A stretch of DNA of 64,000 nt from Spirirestis rafaelensis WJT71-NPBG6 (lineage in GTDB: Bacteria > Cyanobacteriota > Cyanobacteriia > Cyanobacteriales > Nostocaceae): the NCBI GenBank assembly GCA_019359015.1, contig JAHHID010000032.1, forward strand, positions 1 through 64,000. The letters run 5' to 3'. This document shows positions 53,152-61,190 of this stretch, piece after piece. The translations under genes and the position numbers were made by a program. Within the stretch, counting starts at the first letter, position 1. Each line of letters begins with the position of its first letter. The notes beneath the pieces are model-generated. The model had not been told where the DNA came from. It saw only the letters and a program-made list of their open reading frames with translations, and did no database searches.

Positions 53152-54891
53152 TTAAAGCTCCATTCCCCCACCACCAATAGATTTCTGTTTCTGTTGCGCT
53201 TGTCTATTCATCTGCTCTCGAACTTGCTGTTGACTAATTCGTAGCTGTTCATTCCAAGTTTCACCCAGTTGGGGATTAACTCTGGTTGCTTCAGGCAGTT
53301 GTTCCATCACTTGTTGAGCTAGCTTTTCCCCCGACTCACCAGCACTAGAAGCTACAAAGATTTCACCGCCACGCGACATCAAGGAGTGCATTAGCTCCAT
53401 TGGCAGAGCATCAGTTCCATTTGTTGCCAAATAGAGAGTGGGGACTTTGGGATTGGGGTACAACGAAGCTATTGACAAAACCTCAATAGGAGACTCTACT
53501 AGGGCAATTCTTTGCACGTCTCCCTGACCTAGCCCCACCCCAAACCAGCCTGATTCTCGACTTGAACCGAGTGCTAACCCATTAAAACCACTTCCCTTTA
53601 GACTGGCTCCCGTGACACTACCGCGCCTAAGTTGTCCATCAGTGCAGTCCATCGCTTGTTGCAAGAATACAGCATTTCCTTGGGCATCAGCATAGATGCG
53701 CCCTACAGAGTGCGTCTTGTCCACCAAGTCTTCTCTCAATCCCTTCGTCTCGACTAGGTAGTGTCTCACCCCCAACCACTTATCTTCATCTGGTAGTGGT
53801 GGTTCAAATTGTGGAACGGTGTAGGTAGCAATAATATCAGCCGCTTGTCGTTGGGACTTAGCTGTGGTGGCAGCGATCGCTTTTGTCTCCCCAAATCTAT
53901 CAGCTAACCAAGCAACGCTTGAGGGGTAGTCATAGTCCATAACGTGCTGCACCAGTTCTATCGCACCCTCACCATCGGTTTGTGTCCCAGAGTCGGAGAA
54001 CTTAGTTCCGTTTATTTCCAGTGTAATACCCGCACCAATCCAGCGATTCTCCAAATCATTATTGCCTGACAACCCAAGTTCATAAGCCACATCTTCTAAA
54101 GGGATGTCTTGCAGCTGTTCCTCAAATGAAGCTAGCTGCTTCTTGAGCTTGCGAATTTGTAATTGCAACCGCTGGTTTTGTTGCCTCAATCGGTCAGCTG
54201 ACGCTTGTGCTGCTTTAGCAGTGGCTTCCATCTCCCTACGCTGACGTTCGGCTCTATCTCTATCTCTGGCTTTGTCGAGCAGCACGTCCATATCCAACGT
54301 ATGGTCAGAGTTGATGTTGCTGTAATATTGCTGGATGTCGATGTGTGTAGCCTTACTGCCCCGTATCCCCCGTTCTAAACCGAGTGGCTGCATCGCATCG
54401 GCATAATCATCTTGCCATTTCCTCAAAATTTTGGGAGAGCCAAAGATGCCATTACAGTTGAGTTTGCCTTTTTCATCAATGGGAACCAAGTGAGCCTGAA
54501 TATGGGGAGTGGCTTCATCTCGGTGCAGGACAGCGGACACAACGCGATCGCCAAATCGCTCACTCAACCACTGCTCGTTCAGCTTCACCCAAGCTTCTAA
54601 TCTGTCATCCTCATACACCCCTGCTTTTGCCATATTGTCGTGACGAAAATATTCTGGAGAGGCAGCCAGTAACATATCTACACAAAGTACTGCATTCTTA
54701 CGAATCGTTTGCTCGCCGATGCGTAAGCGCACAGCCTGTACTAAATCCTGTTTAGGATTGCCAATCAGCCAGATATTTTCTTGATTGGGGTCAGCATTAG
54801 GTGTTTCTCTGGTACGCTGGGCGTGACTGGCACTTAATGCAATTTGTCCCCAAGTTTTTTGTTTTTCAATGCGGAAGATTGCGTAAGCCAT
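53152..54891 (-). CDS. mobV: MobV-type relaxase with C-terminal DUF3991/TOPRIM region
   Basis: 579 residues from ATG 54891 (MAYAIFRIEKQKTWGQIALSA); the frame extends six codons further. The N-terminal ~220 residues are a Mob_Pre domain: HAQRTRETPNADP, and HRDEATPHIQAHLVPIDEKG, the His-Asp-Glu-His metal-binding motif of MobV relaxases. A coiled coil (about 225-275) leads to a DUF3991-like and TOPRIM-like half with RIALVESPIEVLSIASLYP and EIFVASSAGESGEKLAQQV. It nicks oriT and carries the plasmid strand during mobilisation. A fused TOPRIM part could act in priming after transfer. Confidence 0.88.
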   Translation of the reverse strand: MAYAIFRIEKQKTWGQIALSASHAQRTRETPNADPNQENIWLIGNPKQDLVQAVRLRIGEQTIRKNAVLCVDMLLAASPEYFRHDNMAKAGVYEDDRLEAWVKLNEQWLSERFGDRVVSAVLHRDEATPHIQAHLVPIDEKGKLNCNGIFGSPKILRKWQDDYADAMQPLGLERGIRGSKATHIDIQQYYSNINSDHTLDMDVLLDKARDRDRAERQRREMEATAKAAQASADRLRQQNQRLQLQIRKLKKQLASFEEQLQDIPLEDVAYELGLSGNNDLENRWIGAGITLEINGTKFSDSGTQTDGEGAIELVQHVMDYDYPSSVAWLADRFGETKAIAATTAKSQRQAADIIATYTVPQFEPPLPDEDKWLGVRHYLVETKGLREDLVDKTHSVGRIYADAQGNAVFLQQAMDCTDGQLRRGSVTGASLKGSGFNGLALGSSRESGWFGVGLGQGDVQRIALVESPIEVLSIASLYPNPKVPTLYLATNGTDALPMELMHSLMSRGGEIFVASSAGESGEKLAQQVMEQLPEATRVNPQLGETWNEQLRISQQQVREQMNRQAQQKQKSIGGGGMEL

Positions 54892-54961
54892 CGGCTTGTC
54901 CTTTATCAATCTCTCCTGCTTAATTGTGCTTTGGAGGAGTGTAAAAGCTGAATGATTTTAC

Positions 54962-54979
54962 AAATTCCGTAGTAAGTAT
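54962..54979. repeat. AAATTCCGTAGTAAGTAT, copy upstream of the relaxase
   Basis: The same 18-mer occurs at 60817-60834, upstream of parA, in both cases followed by A/T-rich TAAATATTATAT- or TATTTATATT-type sequence. The copy here is 71 bp upstream of the relaxase start, where oriT is expected for MobV plasmids. It could be a nick-site region or a shared promoter/operator. Confidence 0.5.
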
Positions 54980-55098
54980 AAATATTATATTTTAGGGGGA
55001 GATGGTGGAGGCTTTCTTTGATCGTCGCTTTGCTCCAATTTCAAATCAAAAAATAATAGCTGAAATATAGATACGCTGTCCCCACAATCGGCAGGCAC

Positions 55099-58000
55099 TC
55101 ACGGTAACGAGCGAATTTCCCCGTGTTGCCGAATATGCTCCACTAGCATCTTGGTGTGACCACCTCCCTGCTCCAGATGCTCTAAATTCCCCACCAAAAT
55201 AAATAATTCTTTGGCACGACTCACTGCCACATTAAGCAGATTCGGTCGGCGATTAATAAACCACAGCGAATCTTCTTTACGGCACTGGCGGGTAGATAGG
55301 AGAATCACCGATTTCTCGCCCCCTTGAAAGGTGTGAATTGTCCCAATGCTGTTATTGTTAAAATCTTCCCAGCGTGAGCATAAACGAGACCCAAGGGCGT
55401 TGGCTTGACGACGATAAGGCGAAATTACCCCAATCGTCTTCTCTGAGTCTGGCGAATCGATGCAGTAACCATACTTAAGCAGCTCCTCAATAATTGCTTC
55501 GACGGCTCTCGTTTCTTCAGGGTTCGTGTGGGATTCGTACTTTCCCTCGACGTGGTAGGCAATCAAGTTGGGACCAAGTGCAGAAGCTTTGTCAGGGGTT
55601 TTGATGATTAAGCCATAGTTACAGAGCCGATCTGAAAAAGTGATAATGGGTGGAACACAGCGGTGGTGTTCTTTAAGAATAATCCCGTTCCCCAAGTCTC
55701 CCGATTGACCACTAGCTCCTGCTGCTCGATGATACGCGGTTGCTGTGTCGCAAGCTGTCGGACTGTAACGGTCATAGTCCGACTCGCTAAGTCCCCGTTT
55801 GAAAAAAGCCTGTGTGCAATATTGTTCTAGAGTTTGTTTGCTAAAGCTAATGACTGGCTCCAACTGCAAGGGGTCGCCCACCACAAGAGCCTTTTGGCAG
55901 CGCACGAGGGCAGGAAATAGCTGATGTACGGGAATCATCCCAGCTTCATCGACAATCAGCTGGTCAATACAGCCGCTGTCGGGATAGGGGAGTAGATTGC
56001 GGACAGAGTGCAGCGTTGAAGTGATAACTGGAAACAACAGGCTGAGGTCAGAGTAAATATTTTGCCAATCCCGCCCAAAGGAGCGGTAAGCTTCCCATTC
56101 GCCACTCAAAACACTAATGTAAGTCTTTAAGGAGGCAATAACTTCATGCTTGCGTTGTAGTGCTTGGAGTTGCAGATACTGCCAAGACCACTCAAATAAT
56201 TGCACAGCAAGCGGGTGCTGTTCGGTGTAGAAGCGAGTGTAAAAATCTTGAGTGGGATAGCCAGCCAACCGTTTTTCAACTTGTTGTTTCTGAGCAACAA
56301 GGTCATCTTGACAGCGTTGGAGCGAGTCTAAATGGGTTTGAGTGTCAGCCAATTTCTGAAATTTGGCGTGCCACTGGTGCGCTGCTTCTAGCAGTAAAGC
56401 GACTGAGGAGCAAGCAGCAGACAAAGACTCCCTGGTGAGAGGAATTTGAAAGGGAAAGGGTGTTGCTAGGGTAGCCAGAACCGGAGCTGAAATCTGTTTG
56501 TGCAAGCGTTTTACGATGTGCCGTTCACTGGTTCTGGTCAGCTTTTGCCAGAGTGTTGTGAGCCAGTGCCGCAATCGCACCCACCAATTACCATTTTTAT
56601 GATTAAATTGGGAGCGGTCTACACACGGAAGCGATCGCCAAGCACTTTCAAGGTGCGGCTGAATCATCTGGTAGGCTTCCAGTGGGAATTGGGAGTAGTC
56701 GGGTTTAGAATATGGTAGCTGCTCTTGAAGTTGTTGGTCAATCTGGGGCGTTTCTATCTCACGAGACTTTGCTTGAATATCCTCAACAAGCTCTCGAAGC
56801 AGTTGTTCATCTTCTGCCCGTTGTTGAAGTTGTCGTTGGTCAAGCTCCAGTTGAGAATGTAGTTGGTTGACTCCAGCCAACAATTTTTCAGACACACTCT
56901 GCCATTCGGTTTCGTTAAAATTCTCGTTTTGTAACCGATCAATGGCAGCTTGCAATTTGGGTATAACAAGTTTTGTGATTAACTCTTTGGAGCCTCCTGA
57001 TAAGTAAAATCGGTCGGTTGGAAAGTCTTGAGCTAATCGTTGCTCAACATTGGAGACAGCCCGATTATTCGTACTGGTAACTAGGGTCAGATTACTTTCA
57101 TCTTGTCCCGTTTGCGCTCCTTGCACAGCCCGTTTGACCACTTGCTGGGCTATTTTGTGCAACAGCAAGGTAGTCTTGCCATTTCCCGGAGGACCAATAA
57201 CGGCAGTGATGGGGTTCTCTTGGGAGGGTCTTTCCGTAGACTCCGGTGGACAGCCTTGTAATGTCGTTCCGCGATTCACCACGACATTTTTTGATGTTCG
57301 CGCTTGCGTCTTTGAAGGAGAAGGCTGTCCACCGGAGTCAAGGATTGGTATAGCGGTGTGTTTGAGAGCTACTGCTTGAGAGTCAGTGGGGGGATGAGTC
57401 GGAAAAGCTCCCAGAAACAGCACTTCATGGTGTGGTGGTTGGGGTTGCCCGAACAGATATTCATAAGCGGGATGACCATCATCTGCCCACTCCCACTGCG
57501 GCTGCTCTAATATTTTCTGTAAGTCTTTTTTGAGATTGTAATTGTAAGCAACGAAGTCAAAGTGCAGCAGATAAGGAGAGCGTTTGGTTGTGTAAGGTTT
57601 GACTGGCAAGTCAACAAGGTCAATAAAGTCTTGCAGATTGGTGAAAGATTGCTTAAAGGTAGTTTCTAAGAAGACTTTCAGCCCTTCTTTTATGACTAAG
57701 GCTTCGATTTCTTCTTCGTCAAGCTGATACAATTCCATCAAGTTTGGGGGAACGGGTTGGAACTCAAAAGAAGTTAAATCCCAACCTTTAGCGCGGTAGT
57801 TGCCTTGAAAGATGCTGGAAATATCAATCTTGAACAGGGGATAAAATCGGCGACTGCCTTCAATTGCCCGCCAAATCTGAGGCAAAGCTACAGCCATCTG
57901 GAAGTCATTATTTTTCCCTTTCTTCTTGAGTGCGAGGAATTGTTGTTTGAGTTGTTTAAATAAGGATTCTTCTATAAGCAGATTGTCGCCGACTAGGGAG

Positions 58001-58125
58001 ATGCCTTTGTCAAAGATTTGGTTATCATCGTCGGCAGCATCAACTTCAGCATGGGAGAGGTTTTCTAGATAGAAGAAATCCAACCAGGCGTTCAGTAGCT
58101 GATCAATCTTATGCTTATCTAGCAT
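55099..58125 (-). CDS. UPF1-like superfamily I helicase
   Basis: 1008 residues. Walker A AVIGPPGNGKTTLLLHKIAQ (~305-320), LIVDEAGMIPVHQLFPALV (~725), VVGDPLQLEPV, GVISPYRRQANALG, IHTFQGGEKSVILLSTR and LNVAVSRAKELFILVGN are SF1 motifs I-VI of the DNA2/UPF1 class. The N-terminal ~250 residues have no known domain and a long coiled-coil insert lies between motifs I and II. A 101-bp palindromic element (57239-57339) adds about 33 residues just before Walker A. It is a probable plasmid maintenance or transfer helicase. Confidence 0.88.
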   Translation of the reverse strand: MLDKHKIDQLLNAWLDFFYLENLSHAEVDAADDDNQIFDKGISLVGDNLLIEESLFKQLKQQFLALKKKGKNNDFQMAVALPQIWRAIEGSRRFYPLFKIDISSIFQGNYRAKGWDLTSFEFQPVPPNLMELYQLDEEEIEALVIKEGLKVFLETTFKQSFTNLQDFIDLVDLPVKPYTTKRSPYLLHFDFVAYNYNLKKDLQKILEQPQWEWADDGHPAYEYLFGQPQPPHHEVLFLGAFPTHPPTDSQAVALKHTAIPILDSGGQPSPSKTQARTSKNVVVNRGTTLQGCPPESTERPSQENPITAVIGPPGNGKTTLLLHKIAQQVVKRAVQGAQTGQDESNLTLVTSTNNRAVSNVEQRLAQDFPTDRFYLSGGSKELITKLVIPKLQAAIDRLQNENFNETEWQSVSEKLLAGVNQLHSQLELDQRQLQQRAEDEQLLRELVEDIQAKSREIETPQIDQQLQEQLPYSKPDYSQFPLEAYQMIQPHLESAWRSLPCVDRSQFNHKNGNWWVRLRHWLTTLWQKLTRTSERHIVKRLHKQISAPVLATLATPFPFQIPLTRESLSAACSSVALLLEAAHQWHAKFQKLADTQTHLDSLQRCQDDLVAQKQQVEKRLAGYPTQDFYTRFYTEQHPLAVQLFEWSWQYLQLQALQRKHEVIASLKTYISVLSGEWEAYRSFGRDWQNIYSDLSLLFPVITSTLHSVRNLLPYPDSGCIDQLIVDEAGMIPVHQLFPALVRCQKALVVGDPLQLEPVISFSKQTLEQYCTQAFFKRGLSESDYDRYSPTACDTATAYHRAAGASGQSGDLGNGIILKEHHRCVPPIITFSDRLCNYGLIIKTPDKASALGPNLIAYHVEGKYESHTNPEETRAVEAIIEELLKYGYCIDSPDSEKTIGVISPYRRQANALGSRLCSRWEDFNNNSIGTIHTFQGGEKSVILLSTRQCRKEDSLWFINRRPNLLNVAVSRAKELFILVGNLEHLEQGGGHTKMLVEHIRQHGEIRSLP
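57239..57339. mobile_element. Palindromic element with covarying ends, copy B, in frame in the helicase gene
   Basis: GACTCCGGTGGACAGCCTT (57239-57257) and its exact complement (57321-57339) bound a core that also contains the inverted repeat AATGTCGT/ACGACATT (57260 and 57281). It encodes SGGQPSPSKTQARTSKNVVV and onward in the protein. The core matches copy A, while the ends differ. Confidence 0.8.
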
Positions 58126-58195
58126 TATTAGGAAAGGGCGAGCGACAAAAGATTTAAATGCTAGTGTAGTTTATTAATTTTGCTTTTGTGGTTTG

Positions 58196-58412
58196 TTATA
58201 CATTCTCTAATGCAGCAATGGTAAGGGTTTTACGAATTATGGTTGTTGTTTTTAGTGGCGTTTAATCGAGAGTGAGAAGGGTTTCCAGTTCTGCCAGGTT
58301 AGTATTTGGTTATACACTATCGAATGCAGTAATGGTAAGGGTTTTACGAATTATAGACGTAGGTTTTAGTGGCGTTTAATCGAGAGCCAGGAGGGTTTCC
58401 AGTTCAGCCAGG
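58196..58412. repeat. 114-bp imperfect tandem duplication at the 3' end of parB
   Basis: The stretch from TTATACA through TTAATCGAGAG and GGGTTTCCAGTT is present at 58196-58300 and again at 58310-58412, offset by exactly 114 bp. The second copy contains the real parB stop (58376); the first is a diverged copy of parB's end and downstream sequence. The gap 58126-58195 is AT-rich. Confidence 0.85.
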
Positions 58413-59716
58413 AGTGTTTCTAGACGAGTTTGCTTGTTGGGGTCATCCCAAATCCGGGCTTTTTTTACCTGGCGGATTGTGGCATCTAGACGAGACTTGA
58501 GAGGTGTTGGTGGTGGCGTAGTGGGTGATAGAGTTTGGATGTGTTCTTTGATTTGTGATAGTGACCAGCTATTGGCAACGGCTTTTTCTAAAACGGTTTG
58601 TCGTGTTGAGTCCTCTTTGATTTGGGCAATGGCTTTGGCTTTGGTGTAGGCAATTCGTCCAGAGCGCAGCACATTGAGGATGTCTTCTGGGAGGTTTAGT
58701 ATCGGCAGGCGATTATTGACGAAGGACTCCCAGGTCATTGTCCCTAAGCCCGTAAATACTTCTTCAATAATTTTCAAATCTGGGTTGACACTTAAATTCG
58801 GGTTGGGGGATGGTGATGATCCATCTGACTCAGTTTTGCCAATAACGTTATTGGCAGTGTCTGATTTCTCCGCTTCACTTTTGCCAATAACGTTATTGGC
58901 AGAGTCTATATCTGATACTGAAGTTTTGCCAATAACGTTATTGGCAGATTCCGGTTTATCATCCGAGTCACTATTGGCAGAGTCTATATCTGATACTGAA
59001 GTTTTGCCAATAACGTTATTGGCAGATTCTGGTTTATCATCCGAGTCACTGTTGACAATAACGTTATTAGCAGCGTTCGGCTCTGACGATTCATTCTTGC
59101 CAATAACGTTATTGGCAGATTCCGGTTCATCCGATACTAAAGTTTTGCCAATAACGTTATTGGCAGAGTCTAGATCCGATACTAAAGTTTTGCCAATAAC
59201 GTTATTGGCAACTTTGGCGGCTTCTTTGTATTCGCGTTGCAGGCGATGCAGTAAGGTCGGAACTGACTCAACATTGCGCTTTAACCTGACAGCTAACAGT
59301 TGTAGGATGCCTTCAGTTTCCTCCACTGGGTTGAGGTCTTCTCGAAGCAAGTTTTCTATTAGTGCCAGTTGGAAAGCATCTTCGTTACTTAACTCGCGGA
59401 CAACGACAGGGACTTTTTCAAGTCCACAATCTTTTGCGGCGCGGTAGCGTCGTTCCCCTGCCACTAATTCGTATTTACCCGAATCAATGGGGCGCACTAA
59501 TAAGGGTTGCAGGATGCCATGCTGTTTGACTGAGGAGATTAACTCGTTTAGGGCTTGAGGGTCAAAGTAACGCCTGGGTTGGTGTTGGGGGAGACGTATC
59601 TGCTCTAATGGCACGTTCTGGGTGGACTCGGCGGCAGCGTTGGGAGATAAATCACTTCTGGGGTCCCAAGGCACTTCGATTTGACTTTTGAGAGGTTGGT
59701 TGCGTTTGCGAATCAT
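58376..59716 (-). CDS. parB: ParB partition protein with ANNVIG repeats
   Basis: 446 residues. The ParB/Spo0J N-terminal domain is intact: IRLPQHQPRRYFDPQALNEL, LVAGERRYRAAKDCGLEKVP (CTP-binding GERRxRA) and LIENLLREDLNPVEETEGIL. Residues ~168-295 are an expanded linker with eight ANNVIG/K-type units spaced 15-16 residues, all encoded by a DNA palindrome. Then come FTGLGTMTWESFVNNRLPIL, SGRIAYTKAKAIAQI and a C-terminal dimerisation-like segment. Its start overlaps the parA stop (ATGA), so the two are translationally coupled. It loads on a centromere site; the palindrome is the best candidate. Confidence 0.93.
   Translation of the reverse strand: MIRKRNQPLKSQIEVPWDPRSDLSPNAAAESTQNVPLEQIRLPQHQPRRYFDPQALNELISSVKQHGILQPLLVRPIDSGKYELVAGERRYRAAKDCGLEKVPVVVRELSNEDAFQLALIENLLREDLNPVEETEGILQLLAVRLKRNVESVPTLLHRLQREYKEAAKVANNVIGKTLVSDLDSANNVIGKTLVSDEPESANNVIGKNESSEPNAANNVIVNSDSDDKPESANNVIGKTSVSDIDSANSDSDDKPESANNVIGKTSVSDIDSANNVIGKSEAEKSDTANNVIGKTESDGSSPSPNPNLSVNPDLKIIEEVFTGLGTMTWESFVNNRLPILNLPEDILNVLRSGRIAYTKAKAIAQIKEDSTRQTVLEKAVANSWSLSQIKEHIQTLSPTTPPPTPLKSRLDATIRQVKKARIWDDPNKQTRLETLLAELETLLALD
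58837..59210. repeat. Array of AACGTT-centred palindromes inside parB
   Basis: Perfect TGCCAATAACGTTATTGGCA at 58837, 58882, 58927, 59005, 59098, 59146 and 59191; an 18/20 version at 59053; and a right half-site (TATTGGCA) at 58972. Spacing is mostly 45 or 48 bp, always keeping the codon frame. The array is a strong candidate for a ParB-binding centromere. Confidence 0.9.
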
Positions 59717-60468
59717 TTCAAGGACTCCATGCTGCTAGCTAACTGTTTAAGGACAGCAACAGCTGGATGCTTTGGCTCATACACGGCTAGAGGCATTCGG
59801 TCTTCTGTTGCATCAACGAAGGTAGTGGAACGAGGAATGGGGGGAAAGACTTTTCCCATCTGAGAGAGTTGTTCAGTAATTGCTCCCAAGGTGCGAGTGT
59901 CTTGGGAATTCCGGGAATCGTATTTGGTAGGAATGAAACCAGCTATCTCAAGATGACGGTTGACTTTGGTGCGAATCCTGGCGACGGTTTTCAGGAGTTC
60001 GTTTGTTCCCTCAAAGGCTTTGAAATGGGTTTCGATGGGGACAAGGACATGAGTAGCGGCTACAAGGGAAATGTAACTTAGCAGTCCTAGACTGGGAGGG
60101 CAGTCTATTAAGATGAAGTCGTAATCGTCCCGGATTGGCTCAATAGCTTCTTTAAGACGGAAGTCGCGCAGTTCGGCATTAACCAATAGCATTTCTGCCG
60201 TACTGAGGGTGGTGTTGGTGGGGGCTAAGTCCATGCCATGAATTCCCTGATGAATCGGCAGGGGTTGTTCTTCGACTATGGCATCATAGACAGTTTTGTT
60301 TAAAACTCTAGGAACCAGACCCATAAATATTGTTAAGGAGCCTTGAGGGTCCATGTCGATGAGGAGGACACGATGCTTGAGTTGTGCTAAATGATAGCCC
60401 AAGTTTTGGGTTATTGTTGACTTGGCGACACCACCCGCTTGATTAAATATTGCAATGATTCGGCTCAT
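59713..60468 (-). CDS. parA: ParA partition ATPase
   Basis: 251 residues. The deviant Walker A region reads NQAGGVAKSTITQNLGYHLA, where the usual signature lysine of KGGVGKST is Ala; the P-loop Lys itself is present. DMDPQGSLT (A' motif) and DFILIDCPPSLG (B motif) are normal. This is the short ParA form without an N-terminal HTH. It is followed by parB with a 4-bp overlap. It should form the ATP-dependent gradient that segregates the plasmid. Confidence 0.92.
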   Translation of the reverse strand: MSRIIAIFNQAGGVAKSTITQNLGYHLAQLKHRVLLIDMDPQGSLTIFMGLVPRVLNKTVYDAIVEEQPLPIHQGIHGMDLAPTNTTLSTAEMLLVNAELRDFRLKEAIEPIRDDYDFILIDCPPSLGLLSYISLVAATHVLVPIETHFKAFEGTNELLKTVARIRTKVNRHLEIAGFIPTKYDSRNSQDTRTLGAITEQLSQMGKVFPPIPRSTTFVDATEDRMPLAVYEPKHPAVAVLKQLASSMESLK

Positions 60469-60816
60469 AAGTGAGTTGATTGGCTCTGCCCCATATAGAG
60501 GTAAGATAACTCAATTAGTGTTGTTAAATTGTGTTTGTTCCATAAAAGGTCTTGATGGCGTTCTTAAAAAGCGACCGCAGAGTCAAGAAGCGATGCCGAA
60601 GGGCGGTACTCTTCGAGACCATCGCTTCTTTAGCCCTGTCCCCGAATTCCCTTTCAGAGGATTCCAGCCAAGCTCCACTTGGCTGTAACAGAGAGATCCG
60701 TTTGGGGCTGGGGGACATACGGGCGATCGCTTCTCTAACACGACTTATTACCAATTCAAGCGCTGCCGGGAGCGCAAGTACTCGAAGCCGCCCCTTGCCA
60801 TTGAGTGATGTGCGGA

Positions 60817-60834
60817 AAATTCCGTAGTAAGTAT
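60817..60834. repeat. AAATTCCGTAGTAAGTAT, copy upstream of parA
   Basis: Exact 18-bp match to the copy at 54962 upstream of the relaxase. It lies 349 bp before the parA start. The surrounding gap 60469-61079 also contains GC-rich short repeats (60585-60790) but no gene that I can support. Confidence 0.5.
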
Positions 60835-61079
60835 TATTTATATTCTCAAGTGTAAAGTTGCTAGCTGTATGTGGAGATGTCGGGTCACGAGCAATTGTCT
60901 TTGGTAGGAACAGGCGCTTTGTAGTCTATAACTGATGTGTCTGGTAATAGCGTATGTTGGCTCGCGTCAAGCGTGGGAAAAATTGATGAGAAACTTAAAC
61001 AGTCAGAGCAAAATTTGCCTGACGGCACTCCAAATACTGAGCTACATTAAAACGCCTTCTCGCTCGTTGCCGCCAAAGT

Positions 61080-61190
61080 AGACAATAACGTTATGGTCAA
61101 AGGTGAAACGGTGAAACCAGACTCTGCCAATAACGTTATTGGAAAAACGCGCGTCAGATGAACCAAACTTTGCCAATAACGTTATTGTCA
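61080..61190. repeat. Degenerate AACGTT palindromes upstream of parA
   Basis: Three sites related to the parB array: 61080 (16/20), 61125 (19/20) and 61171 (19/20), spaced 45-46 bp like those in parB. Their single mismatches are near the right ends. They could be a second ParB site or an autoregulatory operator region, although parA starts about 610 bp away. Confidence 0.75.

Noticed and set aside
48061-58125. DISARM, BREX or other known defence island based on SNF2 and SF1 helicases
   Set aside because: No methyltransferase, nuclease, DUF1998 or phosphatase partner lies beside either helicase; a relaxase and par genes fit plasmid functions better.
58837-59210. CRISPR-like array (20-bp repeats at 45-48 bp spacing)
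   Set aside because: The repeats are perfect palindromes, keep a coding frame within parB, spacers are themselves repetitive, and no cas genes are near.
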